Assembly: GCF_003688915.1 (NCBI RefSeq)
Contig: NZ_REFU01000001.1
Location: 1,364,001 to 1,428,000 of the forward strand
Length of the DNA stretch: 64,000 bases
Direction of reading: 5' to 3'
DNA from: Rhodococcus sp. SBT000017
GTDB taxonomy: Bacteria; Actinomycetota; Actinomycetes; Mycobacteriales; Mycobacteriaceae
Made by a program: the position numbers and the translations under genes. Of this stretch, positions 1 to 8,793 are shown piece after piece. Under the pieces are notes generated by a model, which made no database searches, was not told where the DNA came from, and was given only the letters and a program-made list of their open reading frames with translations. Every line of letters begins with the position of its first letter. The stretch's first letter is position 1.

Positions 1-1491
1 TACCACGTTGCTGACGATGGGCGACCGGCCGCGGGGCAGTTCGGTGAGCACCGACGTCTCGAGGTCACCGAGGGTCGACAATGCGATGGTCCGTGGGATG
101 GGGGTCGCAGTCATCACCAGCAGGTGCGGACTGGTGTTGTCGCGAGCTTTCGCGCGCAACGCATCTCGTTGCTCGACGCCGAACCTGTGCTGTTCGTCGA
201 CGACGACCATCGCGAGGTCGAGGAATTCGACTCGGTCCTCGATCAGGGCGTGGGTACCGATCACGATGCCCGCGTCACCGGTGACGGCATCGAGCAGCGC
301 GGACCGCTTGGCCGCCGTGGACATCGAGCCGGTCAACAGGGCGACCTTGGTGGCCAGCTCGTGCGATCCTAGTTCCCCGCCGGCCGCGAGGCTCCCGAGC
401 ATCGACCGAACAGAGCGCGCGTGTTGCGAGGCGAGAACTTCCGTCGGTGCCAGCAGCGCACACTGATGCCCGGCATCGATCACCTGCAGCATCGCCCGCA
501 GCGCAACGATCGTCTTGCCCGAGCCGACCTCACCCTGCAACAGCCGCGACATCGGATGTGGTGCCGACAGATCGTGGGCGATCTCGGCTGCGACCTGGTG
601 CTGGCCGGCCGTCAACTCGAACGGCAGACGCCGATCGAACTCCGCGGCGATACCGTCGGTGATCGGTGGGCATCGCGCTGCCACCCGGGTGGATGAGTCG
701 CGTCGGCGGTCGGCGAGGACGAGCTGAACGGCGAGCGCCTCGTCGAACTTCAACCGCTCTCGCGCAGAGTCCTTGTCCTGTGCGGTATCCGGGAAATGGA
801 CCGACCGAAGCGCGGTGTCGATGTCGACGAGACCGCGCTGCGCACGTACCGACTCGGGCAGTGGATCGACCACGTCGTCGAGTTGGTCGAGCACCTGCCG
901 AACGCAGCGCATGAAGGTCCAGCTCTCGACGTCCTTCGCGGCCGGGTAGATGGGCACGAATGCTCGATCGAACACCGACATGTCGACGGCTCCGGAGGAA
1001 TCGACCGAGCCACGAGCGAGTCCGGCCAGGGTGCCGCCGCCGACGATTCGTCCTGCAGGCACGACGGCCCCGTCGTTGTCGTCTCCGCCGAGAATCACGT
1101 AGCTGGGGTGCGTGAGATTCCACCGTTTGCCGAAGTACTTGACCTTGCCCGAGAACATTCCTCGGCGACCGGGCACCAGAACGTGCTTGAGCTTGTGTGG
1201 ACTGAAGAAGGTGGCGTCGATTCGCTGTCCGTCGGCGGCGAGTGTCACTGCGAGGAACTGACCGTTGCGGTTCTTCATCGAACGCAGCGTCGCGGACTCG
1301 ATCGTGGCGACGATGGTGATGTGCTCGCCCTCGGGCGGCTCCTTCTCCCCCAGCTCCGAACCGTGCGTCATGTAGCGGTGCGGATAGTGCCGAAGCAGTT
1401 CCTCGACGGTGTGAATACCGAAGACGTCTGCCAGCGGCGTCGCCGCCGCGGCTCCGAGGACGTGATCGAGCGGGTCCACCAGCGTTGCCAT
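1..1491 (-). CDS. recG: ATP-dependent DNA helicase RecG (partial, C-terminus outside window)
   Basis: RecG is a superfamily 2 helicase that remodels stalled replication forks and branched recombination intermediates. About 497 N-terminal residues are present; the rest lies left of base 1. The reading frame is open from the ATG at 1491 to the window edge. It shows the Walker A loop GEVGSGKT, the DEQHRFG Walker B/DExH motif and a following TATPIPRT motif, the usual RecG series. The N-terminal wedge/OB region precedes them. The gene starts 13 bases after the DAK2-protein stop on the same strand, with AGGGAA about nine bases before the ATG, so the two are probably co-transcribed. The identification is secure; only the 3' end is unseen. 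Confidence 0.95.
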   Translation of the reverse strand, partial: MATLVDPLDHVLGAAAATPLADVFGIHTVEELLRHYPHRYMTHGSELGEKEPPEGEHITIVATIESATLRSMKNRNGQFLAVTLAADGQRIDATFFSPHKLKHVLVPGRRGMFSGKVKYFGKRWNLTHPSYVILGGDDNDGAVVPAGRIVGGGTLAGLARGSVDSSGAVDMSVFDRAFVPIYPAAKDVESWTFMRCVRQVLDQLDDVVDPLPESVRAQRGLVDIDTALRSVHFPDTAQDKDSARERLKFDEALAVQLVLADRRRDSSTRVAARCPPITDGIAAEFDRRLPFELTAGQHQVAAEIAHDLSAPHPMSRLLQGEVGSGKTIVALRAMLQVIDAGHQCALLAPTEVLASQHARSVRSMLGSLAAGGELGSHELATKVALLTGSMSTAAKRSALLDAVTGDAGIVIGTHALIEDRVEFLDLAMVVVDEQHRFGVEQRDALRAKARDNTSPHLLVMTATPIPRTIALSTLGDLETSVLTELPRGRSPIVSNVV

Positions 1492-1504
1492 TGTCCGAGA
1501 TTCC

Positions 1505-3184
1505 CTATTCCACTCCGAATTGCACGAGATCCCCCGGCTGCCCACCTGTGTAGACCACCACGTCGACTCCGGGATGTGCTCCCGACACGTATTCGGCCAG
1601 CCGATCACCGAAGCCATCCGATGCCTGGGCCCCGACGAGCACCGTCACCAACTCCCCTCCCGTGGCCAGGAGCTGATCGAGCAACCGACACCCCGCATCG
1701 AGCGGACGAGCGGCGACGATCACCACCTCCTGCCCTGCGAGCCCGATGCAGTCGCCCGGCTCGCACGTGCCGACCCACGTCAGCGATCGCTCCTGTGCGA
1801 TACGTAGAGAACCCCACCTCGTGCCCGCCGCGGCCTCGGACATCGTGAACGCGTCGTCGACTGCGGCCCGGGCGGCGTCGTGTACGGCGAGCGCGGCCAA
1901 ACCCTGCACCATCGCCGAGCACGGCAACATCACGACGTCTTTGCCGTCCGCTCGGGCAGCTGCGCCGACGGCAACGAGTTCCTGCGCGGACAACGCGCCG
2001 TTCGGTAACACCAATACCTCGCGATGCTTCATCCCGACGATCGCTCGATGCAGCACCGAGGAGTCGATCGCCTCGTCGCACCGCACCACCGTCGCGCCTT
2101 CCTGAACGTAGAGATCCGCGGCACCGTCACCGGCCACCAGCGCCAAAATATCTCGACCCACCGACAACGCTGCTCCGTCGTGCGCTTCGAAGCTCACCGC
2201 TCCGGCGAACTCGGCGAGACCGAAACACGAGATACGCACTCCGCGAACATCTCCGGCCGCGATTCCTCGATCGACGGCACCACCGGGGTCGGTGGTGTGC
2301 ACGTGCGCGGACCAGGCCCCGGAACCGTCACCGGCCACCACGACCGAATCTCCGATGTCGGCCAGAGCCCGGCGAAGTTCCGCCGCCCTCGCGTCGTCGG
2401 GGCCGTGCACGACGTAGACCACCTCGTACCCGAGGGGGCGAGGTGACCCGTATCCCGACACCGCCTCGGGTGCACCGCCGCAGTCCGACGAGACGTTCGA
2501 CGCATCACCGACCGTCCGGCGTTCGTGCTCGTGCGGGCGACGGTATCGCCGGCGCGGCGGAGTGCGGCCGATCACCACCTCCACGAGCGCATCGACGATC
2601 ACCGAGAGACCGAGTGCGCCTGCGTCCACGACCCCCGCCTCCCGGAGCTCGGCCAGTTGGTCCGTCGTGCTGTCGACAGCGCGAGCGGTGGCCTCGGCGA
2701 TGTCGACCACCAGCGTGGAGAGGCTGACATTGGCATCGTGGGCTGAGGCTTCGCGATCGGCGGCGGCCAGAACAGTGAGCATCGTGCCCTCGACGGGAAC
2801 GCTGACCGCTCCCGCGACCAGGACTTTCGCGCGTCGCAACATCGCCTGGATCGACACCGTGTCCAGCGGGCCGTCCGCTGCAGCCTCGGCAACAGCGCGC
2901 AACAGCTGAGAGACGATCACTCCCGAGTTGCCCCGCGCACCCGCCACTGCCCCCACAGCCAGTGCCCGGCCGACGGCGCGGGCGTCCGCAGTGGGCCCGG
3001 CCGCGCGCATCGACTCCACCGCGGCACGGAAGGTGAACATGAGATTGGTGCCGGTGTCCGAGTCTGGGATGGGGAACACGTTGAGTGCATTGATCTCGTC
3101 GCACCGCGCGGTCAGGGAATCGACGCAGCGGTAGGCCCACCGTCGCAGGGCCGCGGCATCGATCGATTCGAGTACGTCGACCAC
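1505..3184 (-). CDS. DAK2 domain fatty acid kinase-like protein (FakA/YloV family)
   Basis: This 559-residue protein belongs to the YloV/FakA family: an N-terminal DAK2 (DhaL-like) nucleotide-binding domain and a C-terminal DegV-like FakA domain. The metal-binding signature PDSDTGTN lies near residue 40, and GARGNSGVI near residue 85 is the second DAK2 hallmark. In Firmicutes, FakA phosphorylates fatty acids held by FakB; whether that holds here is inference, since no FakB gene is in view. The GTG start follows a G-rich ribosome-binding site (GGGGGGAGG). The gene is directly upstream of recG, an arrangement common in actinobacteria. An acyl kinase or an uncharacterised DAK-type ATPase are both possible. 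Confidence 0.85.
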   Translation of the reverse strand: MVDVLESIDAAALRRWAYRCVDSLTARCDEINALNVFPIPDSDTGTNLMFTFRAAVESMRAAGPTADARAVGRALAVGAVAGARGNSGVIVSQLLRAVAEAAADGPLDTVSIQAMLRRAKVLVAGAVSVPVEGTMLTVLAAADREASAHDANVSLSTLVVDIAEATARAVDSTTDQLAELREAGVVDAGALGLSVIVDALVEVVIGRTPPRRRYRRPHEHERRTVGDASNVSSDCGGAPEAVSGYGSPRPLGYEVVYVVHGPDDARAAELRRALADIGDSVVVAGDGSGAWSAHVHTTDPGGAVDRGIAAGDVRGVRISCFGLAEFAGAVSFEAHDGAALSVGRDILALVAGDGAADLYVQEGATVVRCDEAIDSSVLHRAIVGMKHREVLVLPNGALSAQELVAVGAAARADGKDVVMLPCSAMVQGLAALAVHDAARAAVDDAFTMSEAAAGTRWGSLRIAQERSLTWVGTCEPGDCIGLAGQEVVIVAARPLDAGCRLLDQLLATGGELVTVLVGAQASDGFGDRLAEYVSGAHPGVDVVVYTGGQPGDLVQFGVE

Positions 3185-3460
3185 CTCGAGCAGCCTCCCC
3201 CCGCGTCACGTCCGCTACCTCGTCCGAACTCCCTCGCGGACAGTGCCCGAAGCTTAGTCGGGCATGATCGGTGGCGCGCCGTCCGTGAGCCCTCGCGCAG
3301 CGTCTGTCGTGGCGGTTTGGTGATTGCGTGCGACGCCGCTATTCTTGCAGGGTTGCCTCGAGGCGATCTTCACGCATTGCAATCCTTGCATCTGCTCGTA
3401 GTTCGTTTCGATGTCTTCGACCACATGTATCGATCAACATCTATCAAGGAGTTCGCGACT

Positions 3461-3652
3461 ATGGCTGCCGTCTGCGACGTATGCGCCAAGGGGCCCGGCT
3501 TCGGTAAGTCGGTCTCGCACTCGCACCGACGGACCAACCGTCGTTGGAACCCGAATATCCAGACCGTTCACGCTCAGGTTGCGCCTGGTAACTCCAAGCG
3601 CATGAACGTGTGCACCTCCTGCTTGAAGGCAGGCAAGGTGGTCCGGGGCTGA
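3461..3652 (+). CDS. rpmB: 50S ribosomal protein L28
   Basis: L28 is a small structural protein of the large ribosomal subunit. The 63-residue product contains the typical GKSVSHSHRRTNRRW core and two CxxC pairs (CDVC near the start, CTSC near the end). It is therefore the zinc-ribbon form rather than the zinc-free paralogue that many actinobacteria also carry. The ATG at 3461 follows AAGGAG and begins at the expected MAAVCDVC; the longer upstream frame is not conserved L28 sequence. It is divergent from the DAK2 gene across about 275 bases and is followed by a strong hairpin at 3704-3737, so it looks monocistronic. Confidence 0.97.
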   Translation: MAAVCDVCAKGPGFGKSVSHSHRRTNRRWNPNIQTVHAQVAPGNSKRMNVCTSCLKAGKVVRG

Positions 3653-3703
3653 TTTCGGCCTCGCTCTTCGTTTTCCTCCACGGCCTCGACTGCGTGCGAG
3701 CAC

Positions 3704-3737
3704 TGTGCCCCGCCCCCTATCTCGGAGGCGGGGCACA
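3704..3737 (+). terminator. Rho-independent type hairpin after rpmB
   Basis: A perfect 11-bp inverted repeat (TGTGCCCCGCC / GGCGGGGCACA) with a 12-base loop lies about 50 bases after the rpmB stop. No long T tract follows, which is usual for high-GC actinobacterial terminators. Confidence 0.7.
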
Positions 3738-3855
3738 GTCGTGTGAGCTTCCGTTTCGGTCCCGTTCCGTCCTGTTACACAACCGGTCGGAACCGTGACG
3801 AAGACGGCGAATCACGGGCACCGGCCGGTGACACCGGCCGAGCAGTCTCGAACGC

Positions 3856-4422
3856 ATGGCGACCACACGCACACTCTTCGTCACGGCGCTCGCAGCGCTG
3901 ACGCTCACCGCATGCTCGAACACAGAGCCCGACACTCCGACTGCCGCGCACTATCTGGCCGGTCAGCCCGACTCGGGGCCGGCCGGCGGTGAGATAGACG
4001 ACCGGATCGGCCTCGACAACACCGATCTTCCCGCGCTTGCCCGTCTCGACCCCGTTGTGCTCATGGCGCTGCACTCCGCCGCTGCCGACGCAAAATCGTC
4101 CGGAGTCGATGTGTACGTCACCTCCGGCTGGCGTTCCGCGGCGTACCAGCAACGCTTGTTCGACGAGGCCGCGACCCGCTACGGCAGCACCGACGAAGCC
4201 AGACGATGGGTGCAGACCCCCAGCAATTCCAAGCATGTCACCGGACGTGCGGTCGATGTCGGACGGACGGATGCCGCCGACTGGATGATCCGACACGGCA
4301 ACGACTACGGCCTGTGCCAGACCTATGCCAACGAAATGTGGCACTTCGAAATGGCGACCACTCCTGGCGGCACCTGCCCGGTGCCACTCGACGACCCGAC
4401 CGACGAACGAGCGGTGGGTTGA
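3856..4422 (+). CDS. VanY-type D-alanyl-D-alanine carboxypeptidase lipoprotein
   Basis: The 188-residue protein has a lipoprotein signal peptide with lipobox LTAC (Cys about residue 21), so it is probably exported and lipid-anchored. The rest matches the VanY/LAS-type zinc D,D-peptidase fold: SGWRS, the metal motif HVTGRAVD (His and Asp ligands), and the C-terminal NEMWHFE carrying the catalytic Glu and third ligand His. The family removes the terminal D-Ala from peptidoglycan stem peptides. It is followed after two bases by a PAP2 gene and then an OmpR-type two-component system, which suggests an envelope-sensing cassette. True vancomycin resistance is not implied, because no vanHAX genes are present. 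Confidence 0.85.
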   Translation: MATTRTLFVTALAALTLTACSNTEPDTPTAAHYLAGQPDSGPAGGEIDDRIGLDNTDLPALARLDPVVLMALHSAAADAKSSGVDVYVTSGWRSAAYQQRLFDEAATRYGSTDEARRWVQTPSNSKHVTGRAVDVGRTDAADWMIRHGNDYGLCQTYANEMWHFEMATTPGGTCPVPLDDPTDERAVG

Positions 4423-4424
4423 AA

Positions 4425-5069
4425 ATGACACGGGTCGAACCGCGGCGACTGCTCGCCGCACTGGCACTGCTGAACCTGGGAGTCGTCGTCTACTGCCTGT
4501 GCGTGTTGACGACCACAGGCCAAACTGTGGATCAGGAACTGATGGTGAGCGCCGAAGCACTGTCCGGGGACCTCCTCGACGTCTGCGCCGCATTCGTCGA
4601 ACTCGTCGCACCGGTCTCGGCTGCAGGAGCGGTTCTCGTCGCATGCCTGATCGCGTGGCGCGGCAACAGGATCGCACTTGCGCTGCGAGCGGGAATCATG
4701 ACACTCGGACCGATTGCCACGGCCTGGATTCTCAAGTACTCGCTCGACCGACCGAATTTGGACGGCCTCGTCCAGCACAACTCCTTTCCCAGCGGCACCG
4801 TAACCTGCGTTACAGCTGTCGTCTGTGCGGTCTACCTCGTGAGCGCTCGCCGCTGGCGAAACCTCGTCGCGATCAACGGAGCACTGCTCGTCCTCGGAAC
4901 TGCCGTGTCGGTCGTCGTCCTGAAATGGCACCGCCCCAGTGACGCGCTCGGCGCGCTGCTGCTCGTCGGGTGCTACGCCCTGGCGGTCTCCGCTTTCCCG
5001 ATCAGGATCTCCACGCCCCGTCATTCGACGCTGGCCGACCCCGGCAACGAACGTCTCGCGCAAGTGTGA
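4425..5069 (+). CDS. PAP2-family membrane protein, divergent active-site motifs
   Basis: This 214-residue protein has about five to six hydrophobic segments and PAP2-superfamily (lipid phosphate phosphatase) signatures. These are a KYSLDRP element in place of KX6RP, SFPSGT in place of PSGH, and LKWHRPSD carrying the HxxxD of motif 3. The nucleophile-type His is present, but the motif 2 His is Thr and the SR of motif 3 is missing. Activity on undecaprenyl pyrophosphate or phosphatidate is therefore uncertain. The ATG lies two bases after the VanY stop and 52 bases before the response regulator, so the genes are probably one operon. It could be an active divergent phosphatase or a non-catalytic relative. 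Confidence 0.75.
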   Translation: MTRVEPRRLLAALALLNLGVVVYCLCVLTTTGQTVDQELMVSAEALSGDLLDVCAAFVELVAPVSAAGAVLVACLIAWRGNRIALALRAGIMTLGPIATAWILKYSLDRPNLDGLVQHNSFPSGTVTCVTAVVCAVYLVSARRWRNLVAINGALLVLGTAVSVVVLKWHRPSDALGALLLVGCYALAVSAFPIRISTPRHSTLADPGNERLAQV

Positions 5070-5121
5070 GCCCTGTACCCTTGGCCGATCGCGATCGCCC
5101 CTACAACACAAGGTCCTCGAC

Positions 5122-5823
5122 ATGGTGAACATTCTCTTCGTGGAGGACGACCCAGCTGTGGCCGAAGCAATGACGTTGGGGCTCAACCGACTCGGTCACC
5201 GAGTCGTCCATCGCCCCGACGGGAACGGTGATCTGGACGACGCGCTCACTTCCGCCGAGATCGTCCTGCTCGACCTCGGCCTCCCCGGAGCCGACGGCTA
5301 CGAGATCTGCCGACGGATCCGAACGCAGAGTTCGGTCCCGATCATCATCCTCACCGCCCGCTCCGATGACATCGACACCGTCGCGGGTCTGGAAGCCGGT
5401 GCCGACGACTACGTCGTCAAACCCACGAGCCCACGGGTCCTGGACGCTCGCATCAAGGCTGTGGTCAGACGATCGACGGACACGACACCCTCCGCGCCGA
5501 CAGCGACGGCAATCGTCGAGCAGTACGGCGACTTGACCGTCGACCGTTCGTCGCTACAGGTGAGGAAGGGCGGAACTCTGCTGACGCTCACGCCCACCGA
5601 GCTTCGTCTCCTGCTCGCCCTGACCGAGAACGTGGGTCACGTACTCAGCCGAGGCCAATTGCTTTCTGCAGCATGGGATCAGGACTATCTCGGTGACTCC
5701 CGAATCGTCGATGCCGCAGTCCAGAGACTACGCGGCAAGATCGAGGACGATCCCTCTGCACCGGCCGTCATCGAAACGGTGCGCGGGTTCGGATATCGAT
5801 TCGATCCAGGACCGGTTCGTTGA
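5122..5823 (+). CDS. OmpR-family response regulator
   Basis: This 233-residue two-domain regulator begins MVNILFVEDD. The receiver domain (about residues 3-115) has the acidic pair EDD, phospho-acceptor Asp in LLDLGLPG and the conserved Lys in VVKP. The C-terminal winged helix (about 135-230) has TPTELRLL and ends VIETVRGFGYRF, typical of OmpR/PhoB DNA-binding domains. It overlaps the following histidine kinase by one base (TGATG), so the two form a cognate pair. Its best-known relatives (AfsQ1 and CseB types) respond to envelope or nutritional stress. Control of the upstream VanY/PAP2 genes is inference from operon position. Confidence 0.93.
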   Translation: MVNILFVEDDPAVAEAMTLGLNRLGHRVVHRPDGNGDLDDALTSAEIVLLDLGLPGADGYEICRRIRTQSSVPIIILTARSDDIDTVAGLEAGADDYVVKPTSPRVLDARIKAVVRRSTDTTPSAPTATAIVEQYGDLTVDRSSLQVRKGGTLLTLTPTELRLLLALTENVGHVLSRGQLLSAAWDQDYLGDSRIVDAAVQRLRGKIEDDPSAPAVIETVRGFGYRFDPGPVR

Positions 5824-7217
5824 TGCCGTCCCGGCTGCGAGTCGACGGCCTGCGTACTCGACTGGTCCTCGTGTTCATCACCATCGTCGTGATCATCGCC
5901 GGTGCAACGGCTGGTGTGGTCTCGTTCATGGCGCGATCGTGGATCTACTCCAACGCGCAGGACGTGGCTACGGCGCAGTTTCGCGACGAGCTCCGGGATG
6001 CCGACGGGGCCCAGGTGACCCGAACGAGGTCATCCGAACTGCGACAGTTCTTTCCGTCCGACGCGACGTTGCTCGTCGGCGACGACGAAGTACAACGGGG
6101 ATCCGTAGACCCGACCACGCTCTCCCCCGGTTTTCTCGCCGGGGTGGGCAGTCGAGGAATCATCCGCTTCGAGCGACTCGACTCCGAACGGATCATGCTC
6201 GCGATGTCCGTCCGTGTCTTCGAGGCGAACGATCCGGACGGCAATGAAACCCTGGTCACGGCCGTCGCCATTCGGCCGCTCGAGGGCGTGCAGGACAAGT
6301 TCGACGATCTTCTGCGCGCGGTGGCCCTCACCCTGGCGGGCGGAGTACTGGTCAGTGGGCTGCTCGGATTGTGGATCGCCTCGACCCTGGTGCGTCCACT
6401 GCGACGCCTCGATCGGGCCGCTGCCCGCGCCGCCGACGGTGATCTGAGTGTTCGACTCTCCGAGGAGGGTGTGACCGAACTCGCCGAGCTGACGACGACT
6501 TTCAACACCATGATCGCCAGAAACGAGACGGTCATTCGCGGGTTGGAGGAGTCGGAAGAGCAGGCGCGCAGGTTCGTCGCCGACGTCTCCCACGAGCTGA
6601 GAACTCCACTGGCAGCACTCGTTCCGGTCGGCGAAATACTCCGAGAGGAGATCCCCCAACTCTCGCCCGATGCGGGAGCAGCCGCCCGGATCGTCAGCGG
6701 TGAGATCGGGAAGCTCGCACGGCTCGTCGAGGATCTCATCGAGATGTCTCGTCACGACGCACAACAGACGCGCCTCGTTCTCGACGATGTCGACCTCGTC
6801 GAGCTCGTCCGACACTCACTGGTCCGCCGCGGATGGGCGGAGAGCGTCGAACTGCGAGTGCCGGACAGTATCGACGCGACCGTGGATCCGCGACGCATCG
6901 ACGTGGTGGTAGCCAACCTCGTGGGGAATGCACTGCGTCACGGCGAGCCCCCGGTACGCGTGGAGATGAACGCTCGTCCCGAGTGGGTGGACGTGACAGT
7001 GGTGGACCACGGGCCAGGGATATCGCCGGAAGACAGCCACGCGATCTTCCGTCGGTTCTACAAGGTGGACACCGCTCGTGGACGCAGCGAAGGCAGCGGA
7101 CTCGGACTGTCCCTCGCCGCCGAGAACGTGCGTCTGCACGGCGGCAGCATCACCGTCGACCGAGTGGATTCGACCACGGTCTTCAGCGTCGAGCTGCCCC
7201 GTCTTCGACCCCGGTAG
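5823..7217 (+). CDS. Sensor histidine kinase (HAMP-HisKA-HATPase)
   Basis: This 464-residue membrane sensor kinase has TM1 at about residues 12-35, an extracytoplasmic sensor of about 125 residues, TM2 near 165-190 and then a HAMP domain. The HisKA motif FVADVSHELRTP carries the phospho-accepting His, followed by the ATP-binding boxes NLVGNALRHG, DHGPGI and GSGLGLSLA. ATG at 5823 overlaps the regulator stop by one base; an in-frame TTG lies one codon upstream. The sensor domain shows no recognisable ligand motif. Partner is the adjacent OmpR-type regulator, and likely input is cell-wall or antibiotic stress given the VanY and PAP2 neighbours (inference). Confidence 0.92.
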   Translation: MPSRLRVDGLRTRLVLVFITIVVIIAGATAGVVSFMARSWIYSNAQDVATAQFRDELRDADGAQVTRTRSSELRQFFPSDATLLVGDDEVQRGSVDPTTLSPGFLAGVGSRGIIRFERLDSERIMLAMSVRVFEANDPDGNETLVTAVAIRPLEGVQDKFDDLLRAVALTLAGGVLVSGLLGLWIASTLVRPLRRLDRAAARAADGDLSVRLSEEGVTELAELTTTFNTMIARNETVIRGLEESEEQARRFVADVSHELRTPLAALVPVGEILREEIPQLSPDAGAAARIVSGEIGKLARLVEDLIEMSRHDAQQTRLVLDDVDLVELVRHSLVRRGWAESVELRVPDSIDATVDPRRIDVVVANLVGNALRHGEPPVRVEMNARPEWVDVTVVDHGPGISPEDSHAIFRRFYKVDTARGRSEGSGLGLSLAAENVRLHGGSITVDRVDSTTVFSVELPRLRPR

Positions 7218-7287
7218 CGGTCCCGACAGCGGGCTCTCGCATCCGTGCCCGAGCACGGCGGCCCCACGGCGGAACAGAAGCGTCGGT

Positions 7288-7293
7288 TAGAGT
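7288..7293 (+). promoter_or_regulatory. -10 element for leaderless crotonase mRNA
   Basis: TAGAGT fits TANNNT and ends seven bases before the GTG at 7301, so transcription would start at or next to the start codon. No Shine-Dalgarno sequence is visible. Confidence 0.45.
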
Positions 7294-7300
7294 CCCGAAC

Positions 7301-8095
7301 GTGACTTATTCGGACGCCGACATTTCCAGCAAGGTCAGCATCGAGGACGGTGTACTGAGAATCGTCGTTGCCACCGAGGCCGGTGGTGCCTCGCTCGACC
7401 TCGACGGCATCGACGGCGGCACGGCGGCTCTGCGATCCGTCAACGCCGGCACCACCGCTATCGGGAGCGTGCTCCTCATCGGCCGCGGGCCCAACTTCTG
7501 CGCAGGCGGAAACGTACGTGACTTCGCCGGAGCCGACGACCGCGGCGCATTCGTCGGATCCGTCGCCGACACGTTCCATGCATTCGTCCGCGAACTGTCC
7601 GCCGTCACCGTTCCTGTCGTCTCCGGTGTCCACGGTTGGGCGGCCGGGGCAGGCATGAGCCTGGTCTGTCTCACCGACATCGCCATCGGTGGGCCCTCGA
7701 CCAAACTGCGCCCTGCGTACCCCTCCATCGGATTCACACCGGACGGGGGAATGTCCTGGACACTCCCCCGAATCGTCGGTTCGGGCCGAGCGATGGACAT
7801 CCTACTCAACGACTCGATCATCAACGGAGAGGACGCAGTTCGGCTCGGAATCCTCAGCCGGTTGGTGGGCGACGACATCGTCGACAGTGAGGCCGAGCGC
7901 CTCGCTCGAACCCTCGCCAACGGGCCGACATCGGCATACCAGGGGATCAAGAGACTGCTCGCAGCGTCCGAATCGACAACTCTGACAGAGCAGTTGGACG
8001 CCGAGTCGGCGTCGATCTCGGCGGCTGCGTCATCTCCTGCCGGAGTCGAGGGTGTCGACGCGTTCATCGAGAAGCGTCGGCCCGACTTCTCCTGA
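7301..8095 (+). CDS. Enoyl-CoA hydratase/isomerase family protein
   Basis: This 264-residue crotonase-fold protein shows the first oxyanion-hole region GRGPNFCAGGNVRDF and the second, GWAAGAGMSLVCLTDIAIG, followed by PSIGFTPDGGMSW. The family hydrates or isomerises acyl-CoA thioesters. The exact substrate cannot be read from sequence; the PDGG region lacks an obvious second catalytic Glu of classical hydratases, so an isomerase or other crotonase activity is possible. GTG at 7301 is chosen because a TANNNT box lies seven bases upstream and the protein then has the standard length. It is convergent with ung, with only five bases between stops. Confidence 0.85.
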   Translation: MTYSDADISSKVSIEDGVLRIVVATEAGGASLDLDGIDGGTAALRSVNAGTTAIGSVLLIGRGPNFCAGGNVRDFAGADDRGAFVGSVADTFHAFVRELSAVTVPVVSGVHGWAAGAGMSLVCLTDIAIGGPSTKLRPAYPSIGFTPDGGMSWTLPRIVGSGRAMDILLNDSIINGEDAVRLGILSRLVGDDIVDSEAERLARTLANGPTSAYQGIKRLLAASESTTLTEQLDAESASISAAASSPAGVEGVDAFIEKRRPDFS

Positions 8096-8100
8096 TCCGA

Positions 8101-8793
8101 TCACGGCAGCGTCCAGTCGATCGGTTCGTCTCCGCCCTCGACCAACAATTCGTTCACGCGACTGAAGGGCTTGGATCCGAAGAACCCGCGTGAGGCGGAC
8201 AGCGGTGACGGGTGCGCCGATTCGATGATGGGCACCGATCCGAGCATCGGCTTCAGAGTCGATGCGTCGCGGCCCCAGAGAACCGCGACCAGCCCGGGCT
8301 CATCGGGATTCTCGGCGCGGGCGACGAGTGCGCGAATCGCCTGCTCCGTCACCGCTTCCCACCCCTTCTTACGGTGCGAGGCCGCCTGTGACGGTTCGAC
8401 GGTGAGCACGCGGTTGAGCAACATCACACCTCGGTCCGCCCAGGGCGTGAGGTCACCGTTGCTGGGTGTGGGCAAACCCAGATCGTCCGAGTACTCCTTG
8501 AAAATGTTGTTCAGACTCCGCGGTACGGGTCGTACGTCGGGCGCGACCGAGAAGCTCAGCCCCACTGCATGTCCCGGCGTCGGGTAGGGGTCCTGGCCGA
8601 CGATGAGCACACGGACCCGATCGAAGGGGTAGCGGAACGCGCGCAGCACGTTCTCGCCCGCGGGCAGGTAGTGGCGTCCGGCGGCGAGCTCGGCTCGTAG
8701 GAAGTCGCCCATCGCAGCGACATTCGTCTCGACCGGAGCGAGGGCGCGTGCCCATCCCGATTCGACGGTATCGGCGAGCGGCTTAGGCGTCAC
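8101..8793 (-). CDS. ung: Uracil-DNA glycosylase, family 1
   Basis: Ung removes uracil from DNA as the first step of base excision repair. The 230-residue protein has the water-activating motif [17 protein letters not shown], the substrate-recognition stretch LLNRVLTV and the C-terminal [13 protein letters not shown] loop that inserts into DNA. The GTG start overlaps the stop of the carbonic anhydrase-like gene by four bases (GTGA), indicating translational coupling in a thiL, carbonic anhydrase, ung operon on the minus strand. A longer open frame upstream is only an antisense-type extension through the neighbour. Length and motifs match the family completely. Confidence 0.97.
   Translation of the reverse strand: MTPKPLADTVESGWARALAPVETNVAAMGDFLRAELAAGRHYLPAGENVLRAFRYPFDRVRVLIVGQDPYPTPGHAVGLSFSVAPDVRPVPRSLNNIFKEYSDDLGLPTPSNGDLTPWADRGVMLLNRVLTVEPSQAASHRKKGWEAVTEQAIRALVARAENPDEPGLVAVLWGRDASTLKPMLGSVPIIESAHPSPLSASRGFFGSKPFSRVNELLVEGGDEPIDWTLP

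Noticed and set aside
3856..4422. Vancomycin resistance operon
   Set aside because: Only a VanY-like peptidase is present; vanH, vanA-type ligase and vanX are absent, and the Ddl in the window is the ordinary D-Ala-D-Ala ligase type.
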